A stretch of DNA of 28,713 bases from M55B154 sp964486725 (GTDB lineage: Bacteria > Spirochaetota > UBA4802 > UB4802). The first letter of the stretch is position 1. The number at the start of each line of letters is the position of its first letter. This document shows positions 16,909 through 26,683 of the stretch, in pieces. The position numbers were made by a program, and so were the translations under genes. The notes beneath the pieces are model-generated. The model was not told the DNA's origin. It saw nothing but the letters and a program-made list of their open reading frames with translations, and made no database searches. Location of the stretch: positions 1 to 28,713 of the forward strand of contig CAZAOK010000045.1 in NCBI GenBank assembly GCA_964486725.1, written 5' to 3'.

Positions 16909-16969
16909 TACAATACTCCAGAGTGGTAAAAATATCTATGTACCATGTGTTATAATGCCATCATGAAAC

Positions 16970-16998
16970 ATATTACTGCTTTGCATGAATCACTTCAA
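16970..16998 (-). promoter_or_regulatory. Possible cheY promoter
   Basis: In the cheB-cheY gap the minus strand reads TTGAAG (16998-16993), exactly 17 bases, then TAATAT (16975-16970). Each hexamer matches the sigma-70 consensus at 4 of 6 positions. No flagellar sigma-28-like element was found in this gap. Confidence 0.35.
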
Positions 16999-17040
16999 CA
17001 AAAATTTTATTCCCATTCGTTTTTTTATACATTAACAGGA

Positions 17041-18123
17041 CTACAGGTTATCCACAATTCGCTGTGCAATCTCTGATAATGATACGATTTCCCGAATGGC
17101 GCCAATTTCTACAGCCACCCGGTTCATTCCATATACCACGGATGTCTCTTCGTTCTGAGCCAGTGTATATCCGCCGGTTTTGTGTATTTTTAAAATTCCC
17201 TGTGAACCATCTTTTCCCATCCCGGTCATTATCACACCAAAAGAATCCGCTTTAGAGGTCTCGGCAATAGAATTGAAAAGAACATCAATAGATGGACGGT
17301 GACCTGAGACCTTTTCTCCTTCGGAAATACGGATTATGCTTTTATTCTTCTTCTTTTCAACGATCATATGCTTATCACCGGGAGCAATATAACCCCAGCC
17401 CGGCCAGAGTTCATCACCATCAACTGCTTCTTTAATATTCATCAAACAGGTATTATTAAGCCTTTCCGCGAAAGCACTGGTAAACCCGGCGGGCATATGT
17501 TGCACAACCAGTATTGGGGTTGGCACCTCTTTTGGAAGATTTTGGAACACTTTAAGAAGTGCTGACGGACCTCCTGTTGATGTACCAATTCCAATAACCT
17601 TCGAACTTTCACGTTTTTTCAGAGCGACAGGTCCGGCTCTTGTTTCTTCAACCGGCTCAAAAATCGTTGTCTCAGTAGGCCGATTCTTGTAATCCTCCTC
17701 TTTAACATGAAACTTTATATCAGACCGGTATACCGCCTTGATCTTTGTGATAAGCAATTCGGCGATATCTTCCACAGATAATGACAGAACAGAGGATGGT
17801 TTGGGGATAAAATCCACCGCCCCATATTCCAGTGCCTTGAAGGTGGCATCCGCTCCATGCTGCGTAAGAACGCTCATCATAATGACGGGTTTAGGATTAG
17901 TACGTATAATCTCCTGCAATGCCTGAAGCCCGTCAAGAATGGGCATCTCAATATCCAGGGTAATTACATCCGGATTTAAAGTTTGATTCTTGAAGATGGC
18001 AGATTTTCCATTATTGGCAGTACCAACAACCTCCATCATCGGATCACTTTCAAGGATATCTGTGATGATCTTTCTTACAAGTGCTGAATCATCAACAACC
18101 AGTACTTTTATTTTCTCTGCCAT
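17041..18123 (-). CDS. cheB: CheB protein-glutamate methylesterase
   Basis: Removes methyl groups from chemoreceptors (and deamidates Gln) when phosphorylated by CheA, giving adaptation. The receiver domain has Asp11-Asp12, phosphoacceptor Asp57 (ITLDIEMP) and a Lys-Pro pair near residue 107. The esterase domain has the catalytic triad in IGTSTGGPSAL (Ser), VVQHMPAGFT (His) and MTGMGKDG (Asp). Length 360 is normal. The ATG overlaps the cheA stop by one base (TAATG), so translation is coupled. The matching methyltransferase cheR and a receptor are not in this window. Confidence 0.97.
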   Translation of the reverse strand: MAEKIKVLVVDDSALVRKIITDILESDPMMEVVGTANNGKSAIFKNQTLNPDVITLDIEMPILDGLQALQEIIRTNPKPVIMMSVLTQHGADATFKALEYGAVDFIPKPSSVLSLSVEDIAELLITKIKAVYRSDIKFHVKEEDYKNRPTETTIFEPVEETRAGPVALKKRESSKVIGIGTSTGGPSALLKVFQNLPKEVPTPILVVQHMPAGFTSAFAERLNNTCLMNIKEAVDGDELWPGWGYIAPGDKHMIVEKKKNKSIIRISEGEKVSGHRPSIDVLFNSIAETSKADSFGVIMTGMGKDGSQGILKIHKTGGYTLAQNEETSVVYGMNRVAVEIGAIREIVSLSEIAQRIVDNL

Positions 18124-21100
18124 TAATCCCGCAATTGCTGTACTATTTTTTTCAATGACTCAGTTTGAGGCAATACAAGAAGTTTTCCTATTACTTTATC
18201 ATCCTGATGGAAGAATTCAGTATCCATTACCAGGGCATATTCATTATCTACATTATGAAATGCCAGGATGGAATCCAGAATAGATTGCATATAATCATGC
18301 ACGATAGTAGGAACCGTTGGTTTAATCGCAATCTCGATTTTCTCCGAGAAGGCATTAACCACCGCCGAACCGACTATATTGGTGATCTCCATGAGGGCTG
18401 ATTCACCGTCTTCTGTTAATTCATGTGTTTCACCCTGTGACAACCCGAAAAGCAGGTCTATCAGTTCAAAACCTGTATCCTCTTTAAAGCTGAATAGAAT
18501 TGTTCCCTTGATATCTCCCACCATCGGCATATACACACCAATATATACACTATCGATATCACCAACTTCTACCGGTATTTCTTCAACAGGAAGAAGTGAT
18601 ACATCCGGTATAGATAAATCAACCCTCTTATTGATTATTCTTGACAATGAATCGGCCGCATCAGTTATTCCCACGTTTGCCAGTATCTGTATACGGCTTA
18701 GATCACTATCATCAATATCAAGTTTCTGACGAATATAATCCTTGTCCTCAGTTCCTTCAAGGGTAGACTTCACGTTGTCCTGCAATTCCTGCCTGAAATT
18801 TGTCAATGCATCCTTCACACGCTGTTCAATCGCAGCGTCATCTTCATCTGTTTCTTCTTCGATTTTACCTGCGACACTCTCTTCTTCGTTAACATCTTCT
18901 GATTTCACAGGTATTTCATGTTCAACTGGCTCAGGTGTCCCGCTTTTTTCGAGCCCTGGCATGGATTTGGATTCTTCTTCCATTTCAGACTTAATCTCTG
19001 GTTCTTGTTTTTCTTCTTTTTTAAAAACGATATCCTCCCTGATGGGTTCTGACGTCACCGGTGCACTGGCCTTAATATCTGAAGGGGAAACTTTTCTGTC
19101 ATCATCAGGTGGCGGAGGAATTATGTCTTTTTCAGGGCCGGGCTCTTCATGTTTTAGAGAGGTGCCTTCTTCAGTTGTCAGTTTCACAGTATCAACTTCC
19201 GGCACTAATTCTTCATATTCACTTTCCTGGTTTTCAAGTATTTTCTGTTTTTCCTCCCATGAAAGGGACTCCTGCTGGGATATAACCTTGTTTATCATGG
19301 AAGAAATATCAAGGATAAGACAGATACTGCCATCACCAAGAATTGACGCGCCGGCAAGCCCCGGTACTGTCTTATAATTCTGCTCCAGTGATTTTATAAC
19401 GATTTCCTGTTTCCCTTCCAGGTAATCAACGATCAATCCTATCTTCCTGTTACCGTAACCCACAACAACAACAGGGGTTTTTTCTCCCTTTTTAATACTG
19501 GTTTTGCTGTTTACAAACCTGTTGAGACGAAGCAATGAAAGAATTTCACTCCTGAGATTGATAACCTCGTGTCCTTCAATGGTCGTTATTTCTTCGGGTA
19601 CAATCTTTATTGTTTCTATCACATCAGAAAGCGGTATGGCATACATTTCTTTCTGCACCCGCACCATGATAGCAGGTATAATAGCCAGGGTAAGGGGAAA
19701 TGACATGATGAACCTGGTTCCCATGCCCGGTTCAGTTTCTATGCTGACATTACCGTTCAGTTCATTAACTGTCTCACGAACCACGTTCATCCCCACGCCA
19801 CGTCCGGATATATCCGTAACTACTGCCGATGTGGAAAAACCGGGGTTGAATATAAAATTATACACATCCTCCCGGTCCATGTTCGCCACCATATCTGGTG
19901 TGGCCAGTCCCATTTCAATGGCTTTTTTCTTGATCTGGTTCACGTCAAGCCCACGGCCATCATCACTAACCTCAACGAATATCTGGTTGCCCCCCTGGTA
20001 GGCATTCAGGGTTATAACCGCCAGCTCTTTTTTCTTTAACTGTCTTCTTTCTTCTTCTGTTTCAATACCATGATCAATCGCATTCCTGATAAGATGCATC
20101 ATGGGCTCGCCTATAACATCGATGACTTTTTTATCTAACTCTGTTTCTTCACCCTTTATTTCAAGTGTCACTTTTTTATCAAATTCTTTCGCAAGGTCCC
20201 GCACAAGCCTGTTAAACCTGGTAAAGACCTGGCCGATTGGCACCATCCTTGTTTTCATAATACCGCTTTGCAGGTCTTTCGCGATACGGGACATCTGCTC
20301 CATGCGGCTCTTGAATTCACTGGTAATGGATTTATCCAGCTCGATTCTTTTCATTTCCTCGAAAAGTTTGTAAAACCCCGAATTGGCGATTACAAGTTCA
20401 CCCACGTTATTAAGAAGCTGGTCAAGTTTATCAACAGAAACCTTCACTGTTTTCAAAACCGGCGCACGCCTGTCTACGCGGTGCTCCACCTCGTCCTTCT
20501 CATCATCTTCTGGAAGTATCTCTTCTACGGCTGGCTCAAGGCCATTAGTAGCGGGAGATTGTAAAGAGTCCTCTGCGTTTGTAATATACTCTTCATCTTC
20601 AAGAATTGTCTCGTTCTGTGAAAATTTCAATGCTACCTTGTTTTCTTTCTGAACCAGTTCAATGCGGCGCATATCTATACGTGATATCTGGTCGATATCA
20701 CATGCTTTTCGAACTTCATCGGCGGGTTCTTTTGTCAGCAGAACAAGCTGCAGTATGTTATTGAAACCCGGCTCTGTTACAGTATCTATATCCGGATACA
20801 TTTTAACAATACTACCCACACGTTCCAGGTTTGTGAGAATTAACTGTGCCTTCAACGATTTCATGGGGGCATCAGGATCAATGAATACAGTTACTTCAGA
20901 GCAGGATAATCCACGCTGCAATCCTTCCTTGATCTGCTTTCCATCAGCAGGGGACAGGGGAATTTTACCTGTTTCTTCCTGCATTCCCCTGTCAACAGAA
21001 GGGGTGGCGGCCATAGCATCGGGAACCTCGCCATTTGACATGGCGGCAATTTTCTCGATAATATCGGTCAGGTCTCCCGTTGGAGGATTACCTGAAGCCA

Positions 21101-21413
21101 CTTCGCCGATTACTTCACTGATTACGTCAAAACACTGAAATAAAAGATCAACAATTTCAGGGGTCACGTTCATGGTTTTATCACGAATACCCTGAAGCAG
21201 GTTTTCCATTTTATGGGCAAGATCGCTTAAGTCGGCTAACCCCACAAACGCTGCCGAGCTTTTCAGTGAATGTGCCGCCCGAAAGATATTATTAATTATC
21301 TCCTGGTCAGCTCCACCTTTCTCAAGGGCAAGCAGATTCTGGTTAAGCTCCTGCAGTTGTTCATCGGCTTCTTCAAGAAAAATGTCCTGATATTCCCCAA
21401 GTGAAAAGGCCAT
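18123..21413 (-). CDS. cheA: CheA histidine kinase with fused C-terminal CheC-type phosphatase domain
   Basis: Chemotaxis kinase, unusually long at 1096 residues. In order: an Hpt domain (about 1-105, phosphorylated His48 in AAHSLKSSA); a P2-like response-regulator docking domain (about 170-253); a dimerisation helix pair (315-385); the ATP-binding domain (about 430-575) with N-box HLIRNAIDHG, DDGRGLD and GRGVGM; and a CheW-like receptor-coupling domain (578-715). A Glu/Pro-rich linker of about 145 residues follows. Residues 905-1090 then look like CheC/FliY, which dephosphorylates CheY. The second CheC centre is intact (Glu1009-Ile-Thr-Asn1012, NIVGSA). The first keeps Asn913 but has Ile910 where Glu is expected. 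The frame is uninterrupted, so the fusion is real in this sequence. ATG 21413 has GGAG 7 bases upstream. Confidence 0.95.
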   Translation of the reverse strand: MAFSLGEYQDIFLEEADEQLQELNQNLLALEKGGADQEIINNIFRAAHSLKSSAAFVGLADLSDLAHKMENLLQGIRDKTMNVTPEIVDLLFQCFDVISEVIGEVASGNPPTGDLTDIIEKIAAMSNGEVPDAMAATPSVDRGMQEETGKIPLSPADGKQIKEGLQRGLSCSEVTVFIDPDAPMKSLKAQLILTNLERVGSIVKMYPDIDTVTEPGFNNILQLVLLTKEPADEVRKACDIDQISRIDMRRIELVQKENKVALKFSQNETILEDEEYITNAEDSLQSPATNGLEPAVEEILPEDDEKDEVEHRVDRRAPVLKTVKVSVDKLDQLLNNVGELVIANSGFYKLFEEMKRIELDKSITSEFKSRMEQMSRIAKDLQSGIMKTRMVPIGQVFTRFNRLVRDLAKEFDKKVTLEIKGEETELDKKVIDVIGEPMMHLIRNAIDHGIETEEERRQLKKKELAVITLNAYQGGNQIFVEVSDDGRGLDVNQIKKKAIEMGLATPDMVANMDREDVYNFIFNPGFSTSAVVTDISGRGVGMNVVRETVNELNGNVSIETEPGMGTRFIMSFPLTLAIIPAIMVRVQKEMYAIPLSDVIETIKIVPEEITTIEGHEVINLRSEILSLLRLNRFVNSKTSIKKGEKTPVVVVGYGNRKIGLIVDYLEGKQEIVIKSLEQNYKTVPGLAGASILGDGSICLILDISSMINKVISQQESLSWEEKQKILENQESEYEELVPEVDTVKLTTEEGTSLKHEEPGPEKDIIPPPPDDDRKVSPSDIKASAPVTSEPIREDIVFKKEEKQEPEIKSEMEEESKSMPGLEKSGTPEPVEHEIPVKSEDVNEEESVAGKIEEETDEDDAAIEQRVKDALTNFRQELQDNVKSTLEGTEDKDYIRQKLDIDDSDLSRIQILANVGITDAADSLSRIINKRVDLSIPDVSLLPVEEIPVEVGDIDSVYIGVYMPMVGDIKGTILFSFKEDTGFELIDLLFGLSQGETHELTEDGESALMEITNIVGSAVVNAFSEKIEIAIKPTVPTIVHDYMQSILDSILAFHNVDNEYALVMDTEFFHQDDKVIGKLLVLPQTESLKKIVQQLRD

Positions 21414-21450
21414 TCTTTTTCTCCAGCATTAATTAAAAATAACGACACCC

Positions 21451-21984
21451 TTATATGACTTCATTTTCATCTTCAATAGAGAAAAGTATATTATCAAGGT
21501 TAAGTATTATTATTAACCTGTCAGTTAATCTTCCAATCCCCAAAAGATAATCCTCTGACACCCCTTCTATCAGCTCTGAAGGAGGATCAATATTCGTTTC
21601 CGGGATCCTCACAACCTGGTATACGTTATCAACCAGCAGCCCAACCTGTTTTCCCGCGGTTTCAATAACAATAATCCTGCTGAGTTCGGTATAATCAGCA
21701 TTTTCAAAGCCGAACCGTATTCTCATGTTAATAACAGGTATAACATTGCCCCTGAGGTTTATCACACCGATTATGTAATCCGGAGTATTAGGCAGCCTGG
21801 TGATATCCGGTATTCTCAGAATTTCATGAACAGACAGGATATCCACACCATATTCCAGTTCTTCAAGAAGAAAACTCACAAGCTGTATAACATTTCCCTC
21901 TATAACATTTTCTTCTTTATCTTCCAGAATTTCAGCGTTATCCTGTACGCCTTCCTGGTTTCTGATAAGTTCATTCAAGTTCAT
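21451..21984 (-). CDS. cheW: CheW chemotaxis coupling protein
   Basis: Adaptor that ties CheA to chemoreceptor arrays. The CheW fold begins at about residue 32 (IQLVSFLLEELEYGVDILSVHEILR). The conserved NTPDYIIGVINLRGNVIPVINMR segment follows, then GLLVDNVYQVVRIP and the closing LLGIGRLTDRLIIILNLDNIL. The first 30 residues are an acidic extension. Length 177 is slightly above typical. ATG at 21984 has AGGTGA 7 bases upstream. It is the first gene of the cheW-cheA-cheB unit, 37 bases before cheA. Confidence 0.96.
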   Translation of the reverse strand: MNLNELIRNQEGVQDNAEILEDKEENVIEGNVIQLVSFLLEELEYGVDILSVHEILRIPDITRLPNTPDYIIGVINLRGNVIPVINMRIRFGFENADYTELSRIIVIETAGKQVGLLVDNVYQVVRIPETNIDPPSELIEGVSEDYLLGIGRLTDRLIIILNLDNILFSIEDENEVI

Positions 21985-22082
21985 ATTCAGTCACCTGCTG
22001 CCGGATGTTTTAAATACCATACTCACTGCAGTATTACATAGTAACAGTATACTACAATGCATGTACAATTATAAAAGAAAAT

Positions 22083-22138
22083 TGCGAATATGCTGCCAAA
22101 TTATTAAGTACTCTAAAAGTATACATTCAGCTTTTCAA
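22083..22138 (-). promoter_or_regulatory. Candidate promoters for cheW-cheA-cheB
   Basis: The 174 bases before cheW hold two overlapping candidates on the minus strand. One is sigma-70-like: TTGAAA (22138-22133), 17 bases, TAGAGT (22115-22110). The other is sigma-54-like: TTGGCAGC...TTCGCA (22099-22083), with the diagnostic GG and GC pairs exactly 10 bases apart but mismatches at CG and one T. An AT-rich TATAAT (22073-22068) lies below but has no -35 at proper spacing. Only one of these need be real. Confidence 0.3.
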
Positions 22139-22158
22139 GCATTTTTTCTATCCATTAT

Positions 22159-22186
22159 AAAAGGCGACCATGGTTTGTCGCCTTTT
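22159..22186 (-). terminator. Rho-independent terminator of the sigma/FecR/PQQ operon
   Basis: A perfect 10-base stem, AAAAGGCGAC/GTCGCCTTTT, with an 8-base loop, lies 27 bases past the stop of the FecR lipoprotein gene. On the minus strand the T-run is in the stem end and runs into ATAAT. Because the stem has A-runs at one end and T-runs at the other, it could also work on the plus strand. It separates the surface-protein operon from cheW. Confidence 0.75.
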
Positions 22187-22213
22187 ATTTATATCGGATA
22201 TGTGTAGTATATT

Positions 22214-24463
22214 CTACAGTTTTCGCCTTACCGATATAACCCGTCCATTATCAAGCCCCACGTAGACCTGCTTATCGGAAACCAGGGCTGATGTGCCGAT
22301 ATTTGAACCTGTATCATGCTCCCACGCCACCTCACCCGCGCTGTTTAGCATAAATATTGAATGACCGGCTGAAACGAACATGGAATTTCCCTCTATCGTT
22401 ATATCATGACGAATGGGATGATCAAGATCAGAAACAAATATTTTCTCCCCTTTGTCTTTTCCAAGTGCCACGATGGTGCCGTCCAGGCTTGCCATCACCA
22501 CTTTATCACCATAAATGAAGGGGTTCACGATATATGTTCCGTCAAATTCATTCTCCCATTTCACTTCACCATTCTTACTGGACAATGCCTTGACATTTCC
22601 ATAATAACTCACAGCCAATACGCTGTCACCGCCAAAAGCGATCTTAAAACGCTCACCGATTTTTTCAGTCCATACCGGTTTACCGTTATCCGCGTCGATG
22701 GCGTACAGTATCCCGTCCTGGGCGGCACAGAACAACTTTCCGCCTGCAAGAACAGGTGATTCCATTATCCCTGCCGATACTTCACTTTTCCACTTTTCTT
22801 TTCCTGTTTTTGAGAAGGCATAAACAGTACCCCTGCTGCTTGCCACGTATACCGTTGCCGGGGTTATCACCGGTGCGGCGTCATTTATGACGGCACCGTT
22901 AAGTTTTTTTCTCCATGCTGTTTTACCGTTTTTCGCGTTTATCATGTAAAAATACTCATCCGCCGTACCGAAATACAGGTTTTTTTCATCGGCAACAAAT
23001 CCGGATGATACAACTGTAGGGATCGTACGTTTCCACAATGTCTTCGCTGTAGTGCGTGAAAAAGCCCTTACCGTTCGGTCACGTGAGGAGAGATACATCA
23101 CGTCATTATGATAGACAATATTTTCTGCAGGTGAGTCCAGCTTCAATGACCATTCAGTTGGTCTAACCTGGAGACGCAGGCTCCTGGTGAGTGGCTGCCC
23201 CTGCTCTACCTTAATACTGGTATTGACATCCTGGTATCCGGGAGCTTTTACGTTAAGAACATACGTGCCGGGGGAAAGCGAAGTGGAAATTGACCCGCTT
23301 CCCATCAATTCTCCATCAATGTATACCCGGGCATTTTGCGGATTAACCTTCACCCGTACATCAGACCTGGATATACCAAGTGTTATACTCTGCTCAACAG
23401 GCTCTGCCCCGATTTTAATTTTTTTGCTGACCGGCTCATAGCCTTTCTTCGACACCTGTATGGTGTATGTTCCCGGTAAAAGCATTACACTGGCATTGCC
23501 CTGTCCTATTGTTTCGTTATTGATGGACACTGTGGCGTCATCAGGTGCAACCTGTATACGCAATGAAGTCTTCTCTTTCTCAGCTTTTACTTCTTTTATC
23601 TCAACTTTCTTAATATCATCAAACTCTTTCTTCAACGCCATGTCTGCCGCCACTGCTCTTTTTACCGGAACAGCTTTCACAGGCATCACTTTTGCAAGTT
23701 CAACTTTTTCATCAACAGTCTTTTGTGGTACTGTTGCTTCACGGGTCGCCGTATCCCCTGGCGTGGAAGCAATCTCTTCTGATTTTTCAAGATCTTTAAC
23801 AATCTTCTCAACTTTTACATTTGTCTCGTCAACTGTTTTAGCGTCTACTTCAGCCGATGAATTTCTGCTTACTGTAACAGAATTTTCTTCAACTTTTTGT
23901 TCAAACTGTTTTATAACCGCTTCGTCTTTAACCGAGGAAGATTCAATTTCTTCCAGCGCCTTTATACGCCGGTTTACCTTCACCTTTCCCTCGAGAACCG
24001 ATACCCGGGTGTCCCTGGTCTTTGACGCTTCCACCACGAACCGGGTTCCCCGCACACCGGCAACCGCGGTAGGTGTTTTCACCTGAAATTCTTCACCTTT
24101 CAGCAGTTTTTTAGGTTTCACCAGCAGTTTCCCTACTGTCAGTTCAAGGGAATTTTTTTCAAGTCCGCTTATTTCTCCCTTGTAGAGGGTAGCAAGTATC
24201 AGCTCGCTGTTTTCCTTGACCCTTACCACGCTCTCACCGATCTGTACATCAGCTGCTGACCTGTCACCGGTTTTAAGTCTCTGGGTTTCCAAAAGCTGTA
24301 AACCCGGCTCCGCGGGATTCCACTGCCCATTATCCATGTAGGTTACATCCCCCAGGAGAAAGGTAATCAACGCGGTATTCTTATTTTTAGCTTCTTCTTT
24401 TGAGCAGGATAGTGCAACTATTAATGCTGATACAAGTAATATACTGATAATTTTTCGTTTCAT
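22214..24463 (-). CDS. FecR-PEGA-PEGA-PQQ propeller lipoprotein
   Basis: A 749-residue predicted lipoprotein. A basic start and hydrophobic stretch end at ALSC (Cys20), a relaxed lipobox of the kind accepted in spirochaetes. A FecR-like domain follows (about 32-165), with the conserved TPTAVAGVRGTRF motif. Next come a Lys/Glu/Val-rich linker (about 165-298), two PEGA domains (about 299-353 and 367-430, each with PGTY--V---GY) and a PQQ-type beta-propeller to the end, with repeated NGK--W motifs. ATG at 24463 is preferred over an upstream frame start at 24490 because it gives the signal peptide and has GGAGA about 6 bases upstream. It follows a paralogous membrane protein by 67 bases. Function is unknown; the parts suggest sensing or envelope binding. 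Confidence 0.85.
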   Translation of the reverse strand: MKRKIISILLVSALIVALSCSKEEAKNKNTALITFLLGDVTYMDNGQWNPAEPGLQLLETQRLKTGDRSAADVQIGESVVRVKENSELILATLYKGEISGLEKNSLELTVGKLLVKPKKLLKGEEFQVKTPTAVAGVRGTRFVVEASKTRDTRVSVLEGKVKVNRRIKALEEIESSSVKDEAVIKQFEQKVEENSVTVSRNSSAEVDAKTVDETNVKVEKIVKDLEKSEEIASTPGDTATREATVPQKTVDEKVELAKVMPVKAVPVKRAVAADMALKKEFDDIKKVEIKEVKAEKEKTSLRIQVAPDDATVSINNETIGQGNASVMLLPGTYTIQVSKKGYEPVSKKIKIGAEPVEQSITLGISRSDVRVKVNPQNARVYIDGELMGSGSISTSLSPGTYVLNVKAPGYQDVNTSIKVEQGQPLTRSLRLQVRPTEWSLKLDSPAENIVYHNDVMYLSSRDRTVRAFSRTTAKTLWKRTIPTVVSSGFVADEKNLYFGTADEYFYMINAKNGKTAWRKKLNGAVINDAAPVITPATVYVASSRGTVYAFSKTGKEKWKSEVSAGIMESPVLAGGKLFCAAQDGILYAIDADNGKPVWTEKIGERFKIAFGGDSVLAVSYYGNVKALSSKNGEVKWENEFDGTYIVNPFIYGDKVVMASLDGTIVALGKDKGEKIFVSDLDHPIRHDITIEGNSMFVSAGHSIFMLNSAGEVAWEHDTGSNIGTSALVSDKQVYVGLDNGRVISVRRKL

Positions 24464-24530
24464 AATATGTCTCCAGACAGGAAGTATCAATAATTATACC
24501 AATGTAATGAAGAAAAAGGGAAAAACAAAA

Positions 24531-26645
24531 TTACTTTCTAACCCTGAGAACCCCTTTTTGTGTGGTTCCGATATACATGTACTGATTGCCTATGGCAAGA
24601 TTTGAACTGGCAGGTGCAGGCAGTACATATGACCACTGCAGCTTCCCGTTTTCGGCAGAAAGCCGGTATAGAACCGTCTCGGCAACAACAACGACGTCAT
24701 TACCATCAAGAACAGGCTTGTGTTCAACCCTGTTGCCAAGTTCATTCTTCCAGAGCAATTCTCCTGAATCTGAAAGCTTGTACATTACCCCGTCCGTATC
24801 ACACACGTAGTATGAACTGCCATCTGAAATAATATCCAGCAGGATATGGTTCCCGGTATTATAGGTCCATACGATCTCATCATCCAGGTAGTTGTATTTC
24901 ATGACATTCCCATCATATCCGGCAATAACTATCTCTGAATTTTGCGTGGCAAGAGCCGCGCCGAAAACCCTTCCCACTTCTTTTTTTATTACTATGATTT
25001 TCAATGTGACATCTATACCATAGAAAATCCCTTCCTGTGACACAACAAACAGCATACGTCCGCTCTTTACCGGTGTTGAATATACACCGCCATCAACATC
25101 AATCTGCCATTTCTTTGTACCGTTCATGGAAATATCATATACCCTGCCCCTGGTTGTAGCCGCGAACACGTGTCCATCAACGACAACCGGCACTGCCCCC
25201 GGATAGATAACACCTTCCAGCTGCACGCTCCACCCAATTGATCCATTAGAAAGCCTGATAGCATGTATGTATTCATCTGCTGTACCAACGATCATCATGT
25301 TCTCAGCGATAATGGGGGTGGATGTGGTTCGTGTCGCGAATTTTTTCTGCCAGGTAACATGATCTCCCGAAATCCTGCTGACTGTACCATCGTCGCTGAT
25401 GGCTATGGTATCACTGCTTCCGGGAACTGGTAAAAAATGGTTTGCAGTGGTTTTCACACTCCACCTTTGAAAGGAATTCCGGGTAACTACCTGTTGTTTC
25501 AGTGGCACTTCCCTGGTTATATTTTCAGATGCTACGGGTACATCAAAAGAAGTATCCCGGTAACCGGGAGCTGTAACCTGCACATTATAAGTACCCGGAG
25601 ACACGGTCATGGATACACGGCCCCGTCCCCGAAATGTATTATTTATATATATCCTGCTGTATTCGGGATCAGCTTTGATGGTAAGCACCCTCATGGCAGC
25701 ATGTTGCGTTGCGGTAATTTTTTCGTCGCTGAAATCTGAAAGCTCTTCAAATGCTTCATGCGCCGCATCTTCTACTGGAATCACCGTAAATACACTTTTA
25801 TGATTATCAAGGGGTTTCCCTTCTGAAATCAATCGTTTAATCTGCTCAACTTTTTCAGGATCAACCCTGCATATCTGCCCATCAGCGATGTCCACCGCTT
25901 CTGAATGGAGGGGACTCTTGTTATCACCGGTTTTTGGCGCAAGCCTGACTTTTCCCTCCAGTACCTTTACAGTGACATTCTTTTTTGAGTCAACCGCAAC
26001 TGAGAAGGTGGTACCCCGAACACCGGCAACCGACGTTGGGGTATGTATATACGCGCTGTCCCCCCTTGCCAGTTTCTTTATTGAAAGCAGCACCCTTCCA
26101 TTCTTCATATTACCATTCACATCAAGGTTTCCATTTTCCTTTACATGCAGTGCGCTTAAACGAATTCTTGACCCTTCCCTGATCCTCATACGAAAACGGC
26201 CCGGTATCTCAAGGTCAACCATCGAATCCTGACCGGTAATAACAATATCACCTGGATGGGCATCTGTTCCCGGTGTCAGCTCCCGTGTTGCCCCGTCTCG
26301 TTGAAGTGTTGCTTCCCCCACGACAAAAGTGCACATCGCGCTCCCGGAAGATTTTCCGGGTATATCATTACGGGGACCCGTTAAAAGAAATATGGCGCCT
26401 GCCAGCATCACCACAACTGCCGCGGCGGCAATCCCCGGCAGGTACCATGGCTTGCCAGGTGAGGAGGCGGTATGCCTGCGGGCCTTTTTCTTAATCTCCT
26501 CACGCATGGCAACGGTATCAATTTCCGGAACAGTTTTATTCCATGTATCAAGAAGGGAAATCAATTTCTTCGAATCAACATCCCCATACCGCCGCCTGGT
26601 TTTCGGCTGCCGAATGATCTGTTTTATTTCTTCATATACGTTCAT
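24531..26645 (-). CDS. Single-pass FecR-PEGA-PQQ protein, putative anti-sigma factor
   Basis: A 704-residue protein: a basic cytoplasmic N-terminus (about 1-66), one membrane helix (about 69-90), then an outside FecR-like domain (about 103-235) with TPTSVAGVRGTTF, one PEGA domain (about 333-390, SPGTYNVQVTAPGY) and a PQQ-type beta-propeller to the end. FecR proteins normally regulate ECF sigma factors, and this gene lies 38 bases after one, so I infer that its N-terminus binds that sigma factor. That segment has no HxxxCxxC zinc anti-sigma motif. Blocks such as GTADEY in the propeller are shared with the next gene, so the two are paralogues. The Shine-Dalgarno before ATG 26645 is weak. Confidence 0.82.
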   Translation of the reverse strand: MNVYEEIKQIIRQPKTRRRYGDVDSKKLISLLDTWNKTVPEIDTVAMREEIKKKARRHTASSPGKPWYLPGIAAAAVVVMLAGAIFLLTGPRNDIPGKSSGSAMCTFVVGEATLQRDGATRELTPGTDAHPGDIVITGQDSMVDLEIPGRFRMRIREGSRIRLSALHVKENGNLDVNGNMKNGRVLLSIKKLARGDSAYIHTPTSVAGVRGTTFSVAVDSKKNVTVKVLEGKVRLAPKTGDNKSPLHSEAVDIADGQICRVDPEKVEQIKRLISEGKPLDNHKSVFTVIPVEDAAHEAFEELSDFSDEKITATQHAAMRVLTIKADPEYSRIYINNTFRGRGRVSMTVSPGTYNVQVTAPGYRDTSFDVPVASENITREVPLKQQVVTRNSFQRWSVKTTANHFLPVPGSSDTIAISDDGTVSRISGDHVTWQKKFATRTTSTPIIAENMMIVGTADEYIHAIRLSNGSIGWSVQLEGVIYPGAVPVVVDGHVFAATTRGRVYDISMNGTKKWQIDVDGGVYSTPVKSGRMLFVVSQEGIFYGIDVTLKIIVIKKEVGRVFGAALATQNSEIVIAGYDGNVMKYNYLDDEIVWTYNTGNHILLDIISDGSSYYVCDTDGVMYKLSDSGELLWKNELGNRVEHKPVLDGNDVVVVAETVLYRLSAENGKLQWSYVLPAPASSNLAIGNQYMYIGTTQKGVLRVRK

Positions 26646-26683
26646 TTTCGTTTCTGCAGTTGTGTAATATGTCCCATCAGGTT

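Noticed and set aside
23460..24086. Plus-strand 208-codon Ser/Thr-rich frame
   Set aside because: It mirrors the Lys/Glu/Val-rich linker of the FecR lipoprotein on the other strand, which explains its composition.
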